Source: Lepidostoma basale (taxonomy: Eukaryota > Arthropoda > Insecta > Trichoptera > Lepidostomatidae). From it: a stretch of DNA of 64,000 bases. Below, piece by piece: positions 1 through 11,200 of the stretch. The notes beneath the pieces were generated by a model. It searched no databases, was not told the DNA's origin, and saw only the letters and a program-made list of their open reading frames with translations. The translations under genes were made by a program, and so were the position numbers. How positions within the stretch are numbered: the first letter of the stretch is position 1; each line of letters starts with the position of its first letter. The DNA is taken from positions 62,001 through 126,000 of the forward strand of contig JAHDVF020000459.1 of assembly GCA_022606425.2 (NCBI GenBank), given 5' to 3'.

Positions 1-263
1 GTGTTGTATTCTCCTTTATTATACTTTGATAACCAACAAATTAAAAAATGTTTAGAGTGCAAATGTTAAATATAAAATGTACAAGCATATTAAAATTGAT
101 AAGATTAAAAATGGATCTAATTTTTTTATATTACCTTTGTATTTTGAATACTGATCATGTTAAATATTAGGAACTCTTATTTTTGCTATTGAATGTTTTA
201 TCCATGATATTTTTGTTATATTTTTATCAAAATTAATGGCATATTTTCAATATTTTTTTATAG

Positions 264-370
264 GACAAATAACGGAAGAAATTGGAAAAACGGCGAAAGG
301 AGTTTCAGACTCTATTTCTGAACAAGGTCAAAAATTAGGAAAAACTGATGCATTCAAAACAATTTCAAAG
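264..370 (+). CDS. TIMM44: TIMM44 internal exon
   Basis: Acceptor TTTTTATAG precedes 264 and donor GTAAAT follows 370. The exon enters with two bases of a split codon and exits in phase 0. It encodes a charged helical stretch (ITEEIGKTAKGVSDS ... AFKTISK) typical of the middle of Tim44. Positions 1-263 are upstream intron with no feature seen. Confidence 0.85.
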
Positions 371-2555
371 GTAAATAAGTAAAATTTAATTTTTATGTTA
401 GACGACTCAGTTATAAAGTGATTGAAATTATATTATCTAACTAATAATAATAGAAACATGCGAATTTTTTATAGAATTGTTTTGGTAATCACTTGAAAGT
501 AATTCAAATATTTATATATATAAAACCAAGTCGTGTTGGTTACACCATTTATAACTCAGTACTTTTTGATGATCTTTGATTTGTTGGATTTGTCTCCGTC
601 CCGAATAGCAGAATAACTATTAAAACATCGGAAAAAATCGACCCGAGTGCATCCCATCCAGCAAATATAATAGTTTAACAGAAAGTAATGCAACAATGCT
701 ACGCGAACCATTTCGATTCGCTTCAATAAAGCAAATCCCTTGCTGCCATGTGAATTATATTCATATCAATGTAATTCAAATACTTTTCATTTTGATTTTT
801 GCAATTTTATTGAACTTAATTTATTTTGAGTATTCATTTTAACTTAATAAAAAACTGAATTTAATTCAACTAATAAGTTAACACAACATTTATTGATTCT
901 GAGGCGGTATGAAGTTCGCCGGGTCAGCTCGTTGAAATTAAAATAATGTATTATAGTTCATGTTATTTAATTTAATTTTGACCCCTTTGTTCTGACTATT
1001 AATTTAATTCAATACTCTTGTTTATTACTATATTATTATTCTATTAATCTATTTATTATACTGTTTACTATAAAATTATCTCACTTGGTCATTTACCATT
1101 TAATAGGAATAATCATGAAGTGTACTAAGTAAAAAAAAAGTATTTGTTAATGTTTTATAACTAACTAACCATCACGCAGTTTAAGGGGAGATAGGTACAA
1201 AGGACGAACCACCGCACTGCTCTTTCCTGACATACGTACATCTTAACACGTACGCTTGTTGATTTTACGGACATCGAATGTGGTCGTCTTTTAGTAATTT
1301 ATTAATTTGGTCATGCCATGTTTTCCCCGGGCATCCTCGGCTTCATTTAACATTCACACTGCTTGCATACAGTTTTTTAACCATTCTCTCCATTTGTTCC
1401 ATATGTCCAAACCATCTACGAGGATGCAATCATCTGCATTACATTTCTTACATCTTACATTTCTTCCATCTTACTTATCTTACATTTAAATGCACATTCT
1501 TAATGATCTCATTTCTATGGCATTTATCATATTTTCATCCTTCTTTTACCAGCTCCAAGTTTCATTTCCTGTACAAGGATTGGCACTAGAACTCCATTAT
1601 ATACTATCTTTGCTTGTTTTAAATATAAAAATGTTTTAAAATAAATGAATAAATATATTTTTAGGCAACTGATGCTGTGAAAAGTGAGATCAACACTCGG
1701 GGTATAGAGGGTAGAGTATATGAATCTCCGGTCCGGTTAAGGAAGCGTGTGGACACATCCACATTCATGGATGAGAAGATTGTCCAACCCAACACCGATG
1801 CCACGGGGGTAGAACTACACAAAGACTCCAAGTTTTACCAACAGTGGCAGAACTTTAAGGATAATAATCAGTATGTAAATAAAGTAAGTAAAACAATCGA
1901 GATTTTATATCTCTTGCTTGTTAGTTATAAATGCAAGTTCAAATATAGAATTATTTAAATTTTTTAGGTACTCGATTGGAAAATACGTTATGAAGAATCA
2001 GAGAACCCTGTGATACGTGCCTCTCGTCTTCTAACTGAGAAAGTCGGGGATATGTTTGGGAATCTATTCCAGAAGACAGAATTATCGGAAACAATGACAG
2101 AAATTTGTAAAATTGATCCTTCTTTCGAACCGAAGCAGTTTCTCAAAGATTGCGAAAACGATATTATTCCTAATATTTTAGAAGCCATGGTGCAAGGGAA
2201 CTTGGAAATCTTAAAAGATTGGTGCTACGAGAGCGCATACAGTGTGATTGCCACTCCTCTGCAGCAGGCTAAACAATTAGGTTATTATTTAGATTCCAAA
2301 ATATTGGATATAGAGAACGTAGATCTTGTTATGGGCAAAGTCATGGACCAGGGACCCGTTCTGGTCATAACATTCCAATCCCAGCAAATAATGTGCGTGC
2401 GGGACTCGAAGCATAATGTTATCGAGGGCAGTCCGGAGAAGGTCATGAGGGTGACCTATGTGTGGGTGCTCTGCCGAGATCCCATGGAGCTGAACCCCAA
2501 GGCTGCGTGGAGACTGCTGGAACTCTCCGCTAACAGCACAGAACAGCTCGTGTAA
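264..2555 (+). CDS. TIMM44: TIMM44, mitochondrial import inner membrane translocase subunit (partial, last three coding exons)
   Basis: Exons 264-370, 1665-1883 and 1968-2555 join in frame (107 + 219 + 588 nt) to give the C-terminal 303 residues and a TAA stop. Tim44 is a matrix-side peripheral protein of the inner membrane that tethers mtHsp70 to the TIM23 channel. The recognisable parts are a conserved linker (RLRKR, then GVELHKDSKFYQQW) and the Tim44/MRPL45-like C-terminal domain, with FIRASR-like, CENDIIPNILEAM, LKDWCYE, ILDIENVDL, MGKVMDQGPVL, YVWVLCRD and LNPKAAWRLLE blocks in family order. The family is about 450 residues, so roughly the first third (presequence, N-terminal domain) lies left of the window. 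All visible junctions are GT-AG and no disabling change is seen. The 3' end faces the 3' end of EML. Confidence 0.95.
511..931 (+). mobile_element. Helitron-like remnant in TIMM44 intron
   Basis: Starts with the TATATATAAAA then TCGTGTTGGTTACACC signature of non-autonomous insect Helitrons and ends GCCGGGTCAGCTCG, a one-base variant of the usual ...CAGCTAG terminus. About 420 bp, no coding capacity. The exact 5' TC end is not certain. Confidence 0.6.
1159..1622 (-). mobile_element. LINE-A 3' fragment in TIMM44 intron
   Basis: On the minus strand this reads as the C-terminal LINE-A coding region and ends in the family 3' terminus GTGATGGTTAGTTAGTTA. It is 5'-truncated, with several frameshifts and deletions relative to the copy at 48.5-51.6 kb. 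Confidence 0.75.
1665..1883 (+). CDS. TIMM44: TIMM44 internal exon
   Basis: Acceptor TATTTTTAG precedes 1665 and donor GTAAGT follows 1883. It is 73 whole codons. It carries the RLRKR and LHKDSKFYQQW blocks that lead into the Tim44 C-terminal domain. Confidence 0.93.
1968..2555 (+). CDS. TIMM44: TIMM44 terminal coding exon
   Basis: Acceptor ATTTTTTAG precedes 1968; the exon is 196 codons including TAA at 2553-2555. It encodes most of the Tim44-like C-terminal domain, which binds inner-membrane lipid (cardiolipin) and the TIM23 core in characterised homologues. Confidence 0.95.
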   Translation, partial: VLDWKIRYEESENPVIRASRLLTEKVGDMFGNLFQKTELSETMTEICKIDPSFEPKQFLKDCENDIIPNILEAMVQGNLEILKDWCYESAYSVIATPLQQAKQLGYYLDSKILDIENVDLVMGKVMDQGPVLVITFQSQQIMCVRDSKHNVIEGSPEKVMRVTYVWVLCRDPMELNPKAAWRLLELSANSTEQLV

Positions 2556-4235
2556 CTAGTTAAAACCTAGTATTTGTTTTTGTGTTTTAAGGATATCTAG
2601 GAATCGTTGCAATGTTTGTTGATATGGGTCGTAGTAAAGTTAACCTAGTATTTGAAAAGCAATCAAATACTGGCATACAGCTATCTACAGGGGGATGTGA
2701 ATTATTTATTTTCGATGTTTTACCCGTTTACAGGGTGTGTATATTTTTTTCCTCGTATATCGCTCCCTGCGGAATATAAATATACTCACAAATACTCCCT
2801 GTTATGATAGATGTGTGACATTTCAATTGCGTATTTACCAACAAATTAAAAGTGAAATGCATTATTTTTTTAATTGCTATATTAATTAATATTAATATAG
2901 GACACACAAAAGCTTATCGTATATATTTACGCATTTTTTTTACATGCACATTCTTTCAATTACGGATATTGCATTTTTTTTGTACACAAATTCCCTGTGA
3001 ATTTGTCATGCTAATACATATTCCTATATCAACTAATTTATTGTACAGTAGATGCAGAAATAAAAATGATTTGTTCTTTTGTTTATTTTTATTCAAAGAT
3101 GTAATGAACTAGTCAACTATTAAAGTACTACACATTTATATAAATAAAAAAACCTGCAAGCATCAAACACCTGTTTATACAATTTTATCTAAAGGCCACA
3201 TTAATAATTTTCGCAATGTGAAATTTTGAAAAAGCACTGCGTTATTTTAAAATCATTCAATCACGATGTGAAGCAAACTAATTCTTATTTATTGAATGAC
3301 AATAATTCCTTTGCTATGTTTTAATCACTGATTACTTATATCAAACACTAACTGGTTTTGATTCTCTATGTATATTATATTTAATACGAAAGTAATTTCT
3401 TATTATTGCATATTAATTTGTGTGATATGATATTGAATGTGTGGCAAAATAGTTAATAATAATAATAAAAATACATACCGCAATTTAATAATTATGTTTA
3501 TAAACAATTAACAAACTCGTATCTAAATCAGTGTGGCCTCATTATTATCCATGACCAAAACTAGAAGTTTTAATATTAGTATACTATTGCTATTTGAATT
3601 TATGAATGTGGATTTTTTAAAAAGAGATTTTTTGTAAATTTTGCTCGGTATCCTATTTATTGATTCAGTTCATATTTAAGTACATATCTCAATAAATCTA
3701 TCACATTTAAAAGTTGTAATTAGAAGTGCTTTAATTATTTGTGTACTGTATCACTGGCCTTGTCATCAATGAATAAATACAAATTGGTATTATGTATCAA
3801 TCACAGTACAATAGTTATCAAATACAATACAATACAATAGTTATCAAATAAATATGTAAAGGCTTACATAACTAAAATTATTGTGAAAGGAGTTGAATTT
3901 GGAGATTATTACAGTTTGATTGCGTGTTAACTAATTTGTATAAAAAGAAATTAAAAATTGACTACGAAAACATTATAGTGGACATTTGATTTAATTTTTT
4001 CCTGGGACAGCAAACACTTGGTGATAAAAATTACTAAATATTATATATATATCCATTAGTGAATGTGAAAACAATTCAAATTTGTTTTCTGATAAACACG
4101 TGTTTTTAAAAGACCCATAAATGAAAAAAATAGAAGAATAAATATGGGTTTTGTTTCCCAAGCCACATGGTTACACGATTTTGATGAAATATGGTCTACA
4201 AAACTTAATGGTAATTTCATTATTATTATTGAATA
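2556..4235. other. TIMM44 3' flank, no further gene seen
   Basis: AT-rich sequence. AATAAA hexamers at 3059-3064 and 3143-3148 on the plus strand are candidate polyadenylation signals for TIMM44. Short ORFs here have no recognisable similarity and look like chance. No structured repeat stood out. Confidence 0.4.
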
Positions 4236-4980
4236 GTATGTATGAGGTATGCATGCGAAATGATCTGATGATGAATGTGAATAAGTCCAAGGTTATGATT
4301 TTTGAAAAAGAAGAAATCATGACAGTGTGCAACATTAGCGTGAATGGTGAAAATTTGGAGCAATTAGATGAGTTCGTGGATTTGGGTAGTATGTTTACAA
4401 AGGGGTATTGAAAGAAGGGTTGTGGCAGGCAACAAAGTGAATGATGCACTTAAAGTTGTCATCGCAAACAAAAATGTATCCAAAAAAGCTAAAACGGCAG
4501 TGCACAATGGTGTTCTTGTACCGACCCTTATGTATGGGAGCGAAGCATGGAACTGGCAAAAGAAGGATGAAGGTAGAATAAATGAAGTAGAAATGTGATC
4601 TCTTAGACGACTGTGTAGATAATTTGTGTATGATAGAGTGTTGAATGAAAATATAAGAAGTGAATGCATTGCGAATGATGGTGTTATGAACATAATAATG
4701 AAAGGATCATTAAGATGGTTTGGACATATCGAAAGAACGGTAAAAAAGTATATGTTAACGATGTAAATGAAACTAGAAATAGAGGAAGACCGAGGAAAAT
4801 GTGGCACGATCAAATAAATCAAATATTGAATGTCGGCCACTAGAGGAGTCAGAGAAATCGACGCGCGTGCATAATGTGTTAATGTTAAGAAAGTGAGAGA
4901 AATATGTCAGGAAAGAAAAGTGTGGCAGTCCATTCTTTCTGTCTACCCTTACGGAGAGACGGTGTGATGGTAAGTTAGTT
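4236..4980 (+). mobile_element. LINE-A 3' fragment
   Basis: Begins in the reverse transcriptase region after the YADD box (NDLMMNVNKSKVMIFEKEE) and runs to the 3' terminus GTGATGGTAAGTTAGTT. Small deletions and stops break it, so it is a dead 5'-truncated copy. Confidence 0.8.
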
Positions 4981-5021
4981 ATAATATATTGTATTTAATT
5001 TCTCAAAATGTATATAATATT

Positions 5022-5260
5022 CGACAACCTTCGTGGCCGTGTGGTAAGTGCTTTGACTGCCACCCCAAAGGTCCCGGGATTGATTACCGGCGATTGCAGT
5101 GTGATTGTCATACTGTCTTTGGTCTGGTGCAGAATTCCCGTGACAATAAAATGGTGATAGATTAGCTACTGTCACAAGAACCTATATGATAGCTTTACCC
5201 TTTAAATCGATTTGGTTCGCTCTGTTACGATGTAAAGAGTTGACTTAACAAAATAAGCAA
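5022..5260 (+). mobile_element. tRNA-derived SINE, family 1
   Basis: The head resembles a pol III promoter: box A-like TGGCCGTGTGGTAAGTGC and box B-like GGTCCCGGGATTGATTACC. The body has AATAAAATGG.GATAGATTA, and the 3' part ends TACGATGTAAAGAGT before an AT-rich tail. Related copies are at 35668, 36300, 36386 (-) and 47258. It is not a working tRNA gene because no cloverleaf closes. Confidence 0.75.
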
Positions 5261-5339
5261 TCCGGTGGGAAAAGCAATCAGTTTGCTGAACTTGGAGATC
5301 AAGTGTCTTTCATATTAGTGAAAGTACGTTCAGTATTCG

Positions 5340-5495
5340 TTAAATATTCTTGACTTTAGAGAGTATCTTGTCTTCCTAAAGTCGAAGCATTTCTCGCGAG
5401 TTCCTGATATTTTACCTGTTCTCACACAGATGCCTTAAACTATAAGTATGTTTGTGATGTCTTTTGAGAAAATAAAGTGATTTGATTGAATTATA
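5340..5495 (+). repeat. retroelement 3' segment, dispersed repeat
   Basis: The block 'cttgactttagagagtatc ... ttcctaaagtcgaa ... tttgagaaaataaagtgatt' recurs at 28640-29150 (split by another element) and 61850-62010. The 3' ends look like a LINE or SINE tail with AATAAA-type signals. Family not identified. Confidence 0.5.
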
Positions 5496-5511
5496 TTTGA
5501 TGCTAACTAGT

Positions 5512-5675
5512 TTTGCTTGCACCCAAGTTTCACCAGGGCAATATAAGAACTAATTTCTTACATTACCTTTGCCAGCGCACTTGAGATGTTTAATTAATAA
5601 AAATGGCACTATAGAAATCATTAAATTAATTATGATATTATTACATATTGCCCTATGAAACTTGGGTGCAAAGAT
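5512..5675. mobile_element. foldback MITE
   Basis: The two ends are inverted copies: GCTTGCACCCAAGTTTCACC at the left and, reversed, TTTGCACCCAAGTTTCATAG at the right, followed on both arms by GGGCAATAT. About 164 bp and non-coding. Superfamily not assigned. Confidence 0.65.
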
Positions 5676-5697
5676 AACTATAATAACCATAAAATGG

Positions 5698-5901
5698 TTA
5701 ACCCGACGATCGCCATAAGCACACATGTGCGCTCTACGTAGACGATCGCCATAAGCGCAACTGTGTGCCCTTCGCAATATTCGAATGATGAATTTCAAAA
5801 TGAGTTCCGATTTTCTCACAACGACATCTATAAATATTTTAAAATATTAACAAACCAAAAAGCGCGCTGTTTCAACAAACATGTGGTGATGAATGGGTTA
5901 A
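5698..5901. mobile_element. TTAA-flanked piggyBac-like MITE (copy 1)
   Basis: TTAA at 5698-5701 and 5898-5901 flank a 196-bp unit starting CCCGACGATCGCC and ending GATGAATGGG, an imperfect inverted repeat. A second copy lies at 58950-59199. An internal direct repeat of CGATCGCCATAAGC is present near the left end. Confidence 0.7.
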
Positions 5902-5954
5902 ATCAAAGTGCCTTTTTTCATATTTACTTTGTGTCATAGAAATAAAGGTGACTA

Positions 5955-6684
5955 GATGCAGAAGGCGTCTTTTTGTCCTGTCACCTCCGTGGTGCATAGG
6001 GCCTTAAGAAACTTTCTCCACCCGACTTTGTCGCATGCCTGATGCCTAACATCATCCCAAGTGAGGCCCGCTGCTTGCTTTAACCTTTTCCTGCAGGGCT
6101 CTTCTCCAGGTGGCTCTAGGTTTGCCTCGCTTCCTCTTTCCCCCCAATCTAGTGCACCCCGAGCGATGCAGTTTGGGTTCCCTCTCAGAGTGTGACCGAT
6201 CCACTGCCATTTGCGTCTAGCGACTTTTTTTCTAATTGGCTTTTCGCCTGCCATGGTCCATAGAACGGCATTTGACACTGTTTGGGGCCAATAGATTTTG
6301 AATATTGAGCAAAGGCACCATTTATAAACACCTGGAGTTTTCCAATAACGTCCGCGGTAGATTTCCAAGTCTAACATCTGTACAGCAGTACGTTTTTAAC
6401 TGTACTGCTGAATATTTGGAGCTTGAGCTTTCTCGAAACGATACTGGAATGCCATATAGGGCGAAGCACAGCGAAAGCTCCCCTTGCCTTGTTGAGTCTG
6501 CTGGCTACATCTTCCTCTGTACCTCCCGAGCTTGCTATCATACTACTGAGGTAGCAAAAGCTGGTTGTGGTCACTAGGGGGACACCGTGGAACAAGATTG
6601 GGGTGGTCATTTGTGGACACTCGTAGGTCTACAGTTTTGGACATGTTAATTTTGAGACCTACTTTTGCCGCTACCTCGTGAAGT
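5955..6684 (-). mobile_element. LINE-B 3' fragment
   Basis: The minus strand encodes the post-RT region: VSRLNKARGAFAVLRPIW in one frame, then SNAVLWTMAGEKPIRKKVAR and KWQWIGHTLR..P..IARGALDW in another. This order is typical of endonuclease/RT LINEs. The frame changes mean it is inactive. Other copies are at 17278 and 30925. Confidence 0.8.
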
Positions 6685-6685
6685 C

Positions 6686-6795
6686 AACACAGACAAGATA
6701 GGAATATGTGGAGAAATATGGGGGAAGCTTATATTCCGTGGTGGACAATATCGGCTGTATACGTAATGGAAATAAAACCCTTGAATTGTTGAATC
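6686..6795 (+). mobile_element. short LINE 3' end
   Basis: One frame reads RQDRNMWRNMGEAYIPWWT, the usual end of RTE-like LINE polyproteins (DR..WR..GEAYVQQWT). It abuts LINE-B in the opposite orientation. Confidence 0.5.
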
Positions 6796-8123
6796 TCTGT
6801 TTATTTTAAAGTATAAATCTTCATCAATACACTTCAATTTGTTACTAAACAAGCACAAAATGTCATTAAGCTTCCATTATAATAGTTTGCTCATCGAGAA
6901 CTACGTGCCATGAAGTGATGCAGAGTCCTACCCCGTGGGGTACCTCCGAAGTAATAGATCATAATATTATATACACCTAAGATAACCAATAATACAAGAG
7001 CGCTATAATTAAAATGTTGACTGTTCAACCATTCTGGTTTTAATTTAAGTAGATCTGTAAATATAATTAAAAATAAATAGACGGCTTGGATTGCGCTTAA
7101 ATAATTTGTAAAAAAATGCTAACTTATGTTCGCTTGGACAAGCTAATTAATTAATCTTACACATTTATAATATATTTTATATTATGCATGCATTATGGAC
7201 GTTACAACATAGTGACCAGTTTATCATAGGCATTCATTTTAAAACTATTACATAACTAGAAATCAAGTGTACATTTTATTGTTTTACTAATTATATGCGT
7301 TGTGTATGTTTATACGTGTGTGCATACATTTTATAACACACTAAGCTCAGACTAAAGTATGTCTAGTCAGATCTTTAAAAAAAAACTAATATCTCTGTGT
7401 ATTAAATGGTAAAACGGCTTACTAGCTAGTAAAAAAGTTAAAAGTTGAATAAAATTGCAATGCATATAGCTAAGTAAATTTTTATTAAATGGCGTTTTCA
7501 AAATACAAAAGACAAAAGTGATTTCACAATGTTAAAATGTGTAAATTTTTTGATTTTTATTTTTATTTACAAACTAATAACTTACAATATTAGAATAAGC
7601 TGTGAAATATTATCAAAAATGTGTTAATGTAATATATTAACATTAATTTATACTGCATACCACTATTGAACAATTGTTTTCTTTTAGGATCTATCTAATG
7701 GATTAATTAAATATGTGTTCTTATTATTTTTGGGTGGAATAGATGCATCATTTTTATAAATATAATTATTATCAAATGTTTTCTCAAGCATATTCAAAGT
7801 GAATTGAAAAGCATGTTGCAAGTAAATTACGAAAAATCAAAAATATTAGTTACCTATTCTAATATTATTTATGCTCACTTCCGATTGGTCCTATAATTGT
7901 TAGAAAGTAAATCACTAGATTTATATTTTTATACTTGAAAAACCAAATTGTTTCAACATTAAATACAACACAAATTATGAAGTAAACATAACACAAATAA
8001 ATACAAATCAACATGATACATGTTATTCAAATAAATATATATCCGACTCTTGCTTAGTTACAAACGGAATGCTTGGTCCATCTTAGTTGCTTAAACCATC
8101 AATCAATACAGACACGCTTCCCT
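6796..8123 (-). other. EML 3' flank / probable 3' UTR
   Basis: AT-rich, no coding region found on either strand. On the EML strand AATAAA signals occur near 7556-7561 and 7482-7487 (TTTATT in the given strand), plausible polyadenylation signals about 560-640 nt after the EML stop. The transcript end cannot be fixed from sequence alone. Confidence 0.35.
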
Positions 8124-8234
8124 CTAGTCCAGGGACCACTGCATTACACTCGTGTCCATCCCTCCAGTGGATATGAGCCGAGTGTCGTCGTGGAGGAAGC
8201 TGACACTTGTCACGTGACTTGAATGACCCCCGTA
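8124..8234 (-). CDS. EML: EML exon 18 (terminal, stop TAG)
   Basis: Acceptor CATCAG on the minus strand, phase 0. Encodes residues 870-905: YGGHSSHVTSVSFLHDD ... STGGMDTSVMQWSLD, then TAG at 8126-8124. This closes the last propeller blade. The 8235-9240 intron holds nothing I can identify. Confidence 0.92.
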   Translation of the reverse strand, partial: YGGHSSHVTSVSFLHDDTRLISTGGMDTSVMQWSLD

Positions 8235-11200
8235 CTGATGGCAGAGAGACTGGAACAAGACACAATCAAAGTTTTTTATTTAAATTTTGTCTTATTAACC
8301 ACCCATTGTGGAGCTGACTTCATTAGCAGTAAAAAAAAGGTAAATTATAATGTAAGTGCGATAATGCTATTGTTTTGTCAGTTTTACAGAGATTTTTATT
8401 TATATTAAAATATAAACAATTGTGACAAATTTGTTTCGCCTTGAGAGGTCATTTTCAAACGTTATTTACTAAAGAGTTTGAGAATGATATAAGAGAAAAT
8501 AGAAACCACAAGCATCAATAAAAAAAATTGGTCTCGAACTGTGGTTGGCTACATTTATAACTCAGACAGACAGTCCCAATTAATCATAATATTACATACA
8601 ATTTATTATTAGTAAGGAACTAAAGTAAAGATATTTATATGATTCATTCAAATATGAACTGCAATTGTAGTCTGCCACAGTTTGAAAACAATTATTTGGA
8701 CTGCAAATGTAGTCAGTGTATAAGATTTAACAAAAGCATACATAGTGATTATAAAATGCAACCAATTTAACAATACTATTTTTTCTATGAGCAGATTCTA
8801 ATTAGAGGCCTCCTTCAAAGAATGTGCCAAAACACAATTTTCTATGGATTTTTATATTTTTTAAATCTAGATTAGTTTTGAAGATAAGAAGCATATGACA
8901 ATTGATATTTACTAAATGAATATATAAACAAAGTGAATAATATTGCATTCTTATTTATTTATTTTTTCTTTCTTAAAAAAACAATCTTAAATCACTTGCG
9001 GACAGAAAGGAAAAATAGCTTTGTATCTTTCACCCGATTATAAAGTTGTATCCTTCAAACATATCGGGAAAAATAGCTTCTAATTAAAAAAACAATCAAT
9101 ATTTCATCAGAGTAGAAATTATTGTTTTAACATTTATGAAAAACATAGTTAATTTTACAAAATTATAATCAAACGTAAGAATTATATAATCATCAAACGT
9201 AAGAGATTTTTTTGTGTAATAAATTTTAATTTGTCATTACTTTGGGTTGGGTTGTTGGGAAGGTGAAAAGTTTGACTTTTCCGAAGTCATCTCCGGTGCA
9301 CATCAGTCTCCTGTCGTGGGAGGACTCGCACGAGTTGATGTCGGTGCCATCCGCATTCTCCGGCCAGATGCCAATGGTTTGGAAAGAGAGGGTGCACGTG
9401 TTACTGTCCCATTCTACGTCTCTCAAGGTAGACGTAGCTGTCACTTGGCGACATGTTGATGGATTCCCTGCGAGAAGAGATGTAGAAGCATGGTGATTAG
9501 GTAATAATAATTTGTTGACTATGCAATTGATATCCAAGATGGTTAAAAGTTAAAATAATTTATGAGGAGGAAATTATTTTCAATATATTTGTGCAAAGTT
9601 TTAAATAATTATTTCAATGAAAAATTAAAGTAACCATATAATACAATAATATAAATTTGATATAAAAATTACGCAGAAAATCACAAGCCTTATGGAGAAT
9701 AATAATTTAAATAATGGATTGATAAAGGTTGAAATAGAGAATATGTTTTAGCTATTATGTCACGATAACAAATCATTTGCAATAATCTAGTAAACCTTAT
9801 TGAAAATTTAGAAATATTAAGGGTACAGCCACACTGAAGTGCCAGGGTCAGAGGCTAGGTGGACGCCTGGCGAAACAACATATGGCGTACTATGGGACCG
9901 GCCAGGGTTCGCGCCACAGGGCGTGATCACAAGCGAACTGTATCTTGGCGCCAACCCAGGCACTCCGGTGTGGACGTACCCTAAGAATTCATTAATTATA
10001 CTTTTAAAAGTTTAATGTTCATCTGAAGATAAGTGGTATACTCACAATACAGAAGTTCGTAGTCTCCTGAATTACTCCTCAAGTACTGACTATCTGCTGA
10101 CCAGTCCACATGGGTGACATAACTCGAATGGCCCTGTAACATTAATTATAAAACATCAATACAATCAATCATGTTCCGTGCAACTGGTTACTAAGAATAA
10201 CAATCTATAATTGAATATATCATTTTAATCCTAGTAAATTATATAACAAAGCAGTTGCTTATTATAATAATTGTTTTACTGTGACAACTAGTAACATGCT
10301 GTGCATGCTAGCCATTTAGCAAATACCTTGTTTCAAAATGTGCAATATCTTAATAATATAATTTGAGTAATATAAATTTTAAAAATAAATATATTTTGTC
10401 ACTACCTACGAAATAAACAAGTATTTTATTTGTCTTTTTCTTTTTCATATACTTTGTATATACAATACTAACTTTAAAAAAAAAATACATATCAGACATG
10501 TTTCGGACAACCGGTCCTTCTTCAGTGCTACATATTATAAAGATACACATTAAAATTTTTATAAAATTGTTTACAAATATATAAAGATACACATTTAAAA
10601 TATTATAAAATAGTTAACAAATATGATCAGTTTTGACAGATGTTATAAAGATTTATTTTGGAACGTTTATGCTTTTGTTATAACAAATATTAGGTCCTTA
10701 CATATGAAATTGGCGTTTTGCCGTACTGGCAACTTTGATCTCAAATATCTTCTCTTTGGTTAGGAATTCCAAATTCAAATTTATACAGCTATTTACTCAA
10801 GTATTTGTGTTTCGAAAATTATAATTAATTTGTTTTTTCCTCAATTGTTTTTTTTCTTTGCGTCACTCAGTTTACAAAATGGAAAACTTTAAATATCGCG
10901 TTATTTACGAGTACGAGTTCCACCGTGGCACCAGTGCTGCAGAAATGGCTCGAAGGATTAATGATGTGTTTGGCGACGGTGCCGAAAAAGAAAACACAGT
11001 GCGTTTTTGGTTCCAACGTTTTCGTTCTGGAAATTTCGACCTGCAGAACAAGCCCCGTGGACGGCCGGAGACCAAAGTTGATAATGAAGAATTGAAGGCT
11101 ATTGTGGAAGCGGATCCATCGCAAACCACGTCCGAGTTAGCTGCAGGCTGCGGTGTTAGTGATAAAACTGTTTTATTCCACTTGAAGCAAATTGGGAAGG

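Noticed and set aside
2852..3112. 86-codon open frame downstream of TIMM44
   Set aside because: Phe/Ile/Leu-rich translation of AT-rich DNA with no motif; most likely within the TIMM44 3' UTR or flank.
5022..5110. Second possible tRNA gene
   Set aside because: Repeated with the same non-tRNA body at 35.7 and 36.3-36.7 kb, so it is a SINE head.
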